A stretch of DNA of 64,000 bases from DASQZK01 sp963732905 (GTDB lineage Bacteria; Bacteroidota; Bacteroidia; Bacteroidales; GCA-2748055): contig CAVTBM010000004.1 in the NCBI GenBank assembly GCA_963732905.1, positions 124,001-188,000 of the forward strand, in the 5' to 3' direction. A program made the translations under genes and the position numbers. The notes beneath the pieces are model-generated. The model was not told the origin of the DNA, made no database searches, and saw only the letters and a list, made by a program, of their open reading frames with translations. Positions 63,945-64,000 of the stretch are shown here, in pieces (within the stretch, counting starts at the first letter, position 1; every line of letters begins with the position of its first letter).

Positions 63945-64000
63945 ATGGAAAGAAGAAATTTTCTGAAAAACCTTGGATTTACCGCAGCTGCAGTATATGT
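63945..64000 (+). CDS. Start of a Tat-signal protein, cut by the window edge
   Basis: ATG at 63945 encodes MERRNFLKNLGFTAAAVY, a twin-arginine-type signal (RRNFLK plus a hydrophobic stretch). In glycan loci such starts are typical of GFO/IDH oxidoreductases, DUF1080 proteins or sulfatase-like enzymes. Nothing further is visible. Confidence 0.6.
   Translation, partial: MERRNFLKNLGFTAAAVY

Overview
The window reads as a chromosomal segment of a Bacteroidota bacterium, probably an environmental or gut-type Bacteroidales relative. The evidence is two SusC/SusD pairs, many signal-peptide and lipoprotein glycan enzymes, lamin-tail-domain and TonB proteins, weak Shine-Dalgarno sites, and a perfect Bacteroidota promoter (TTTG-N19-TATTTTTG) in front of a tRNA-Ala gene.

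Region 1 (1-9.8 kb) is mostly housekeeping. It holds the end of an MFS transporter, a frame-broken lamin-tail-domain surface protein, asd and hflX (convergent around a bidirectional terminator), two tandem TonB-like genes of which the first is frame-broken, a lipoprotein of unknown function, and tRNA-Ala(GGC).

Region 2 (9.9-33.5 kb) is a potassium-homeostasis island. A sigma-54 response regulator is followed by kdpF, kdpA, kdpB and kdpC with three extra small genes, a porin-like protein, a KdpD N-terminal sensor protein and a HAMP/PAS histidine kinase. A trkH-trkA pair follows on the other strand. Then come two further TrkH-type channels with their own OmpR-family two-component system, preceded by a 32-residue membrane protein. 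The island carries three oddities: a Firmicutes-looking HTH-pentapeptide plus ABC transporter cassette between the regulator and kdp; an antisense four-helix-bundle (S23/IVP-like) gene wedged exactly between kdpA and kdpB and bounded by inverted 7-nt repeats; and several decayed IS3-family fragments around trkH-trkA.

Region 3 (34-64 kb) is a polysaccharide utilisation locus. It holds two GH29 fucosidases, a sodium:solute symporter, a GH130-like enzyme, a frame-broken GH36/raffinose-synthase-like enzyme, an orphan TonB plug protein, two SusC/SusD pairs with a PKD surface lipoprotein, a beta-helix protein, two paralogous GH5/GH42-like enzymes, a nucleoside-hydrolase-like protein and a GH10 enzyme. 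A shared ungapped 27-nt motif lies upstream of the first susC and of both GH5/GH42-like genes, which suggests one regulator for the locus. The likely flow is capture by SusCD, backbone cutting by the TIM-barrel enzymes, removal of fucose and other side groups, and uptake through the symporter.

Three genes (lamin-tail protein, first TonB, GH36-like) are each interrupted by apparent single-base insertions, six in all. These could be real decay or sequence error.
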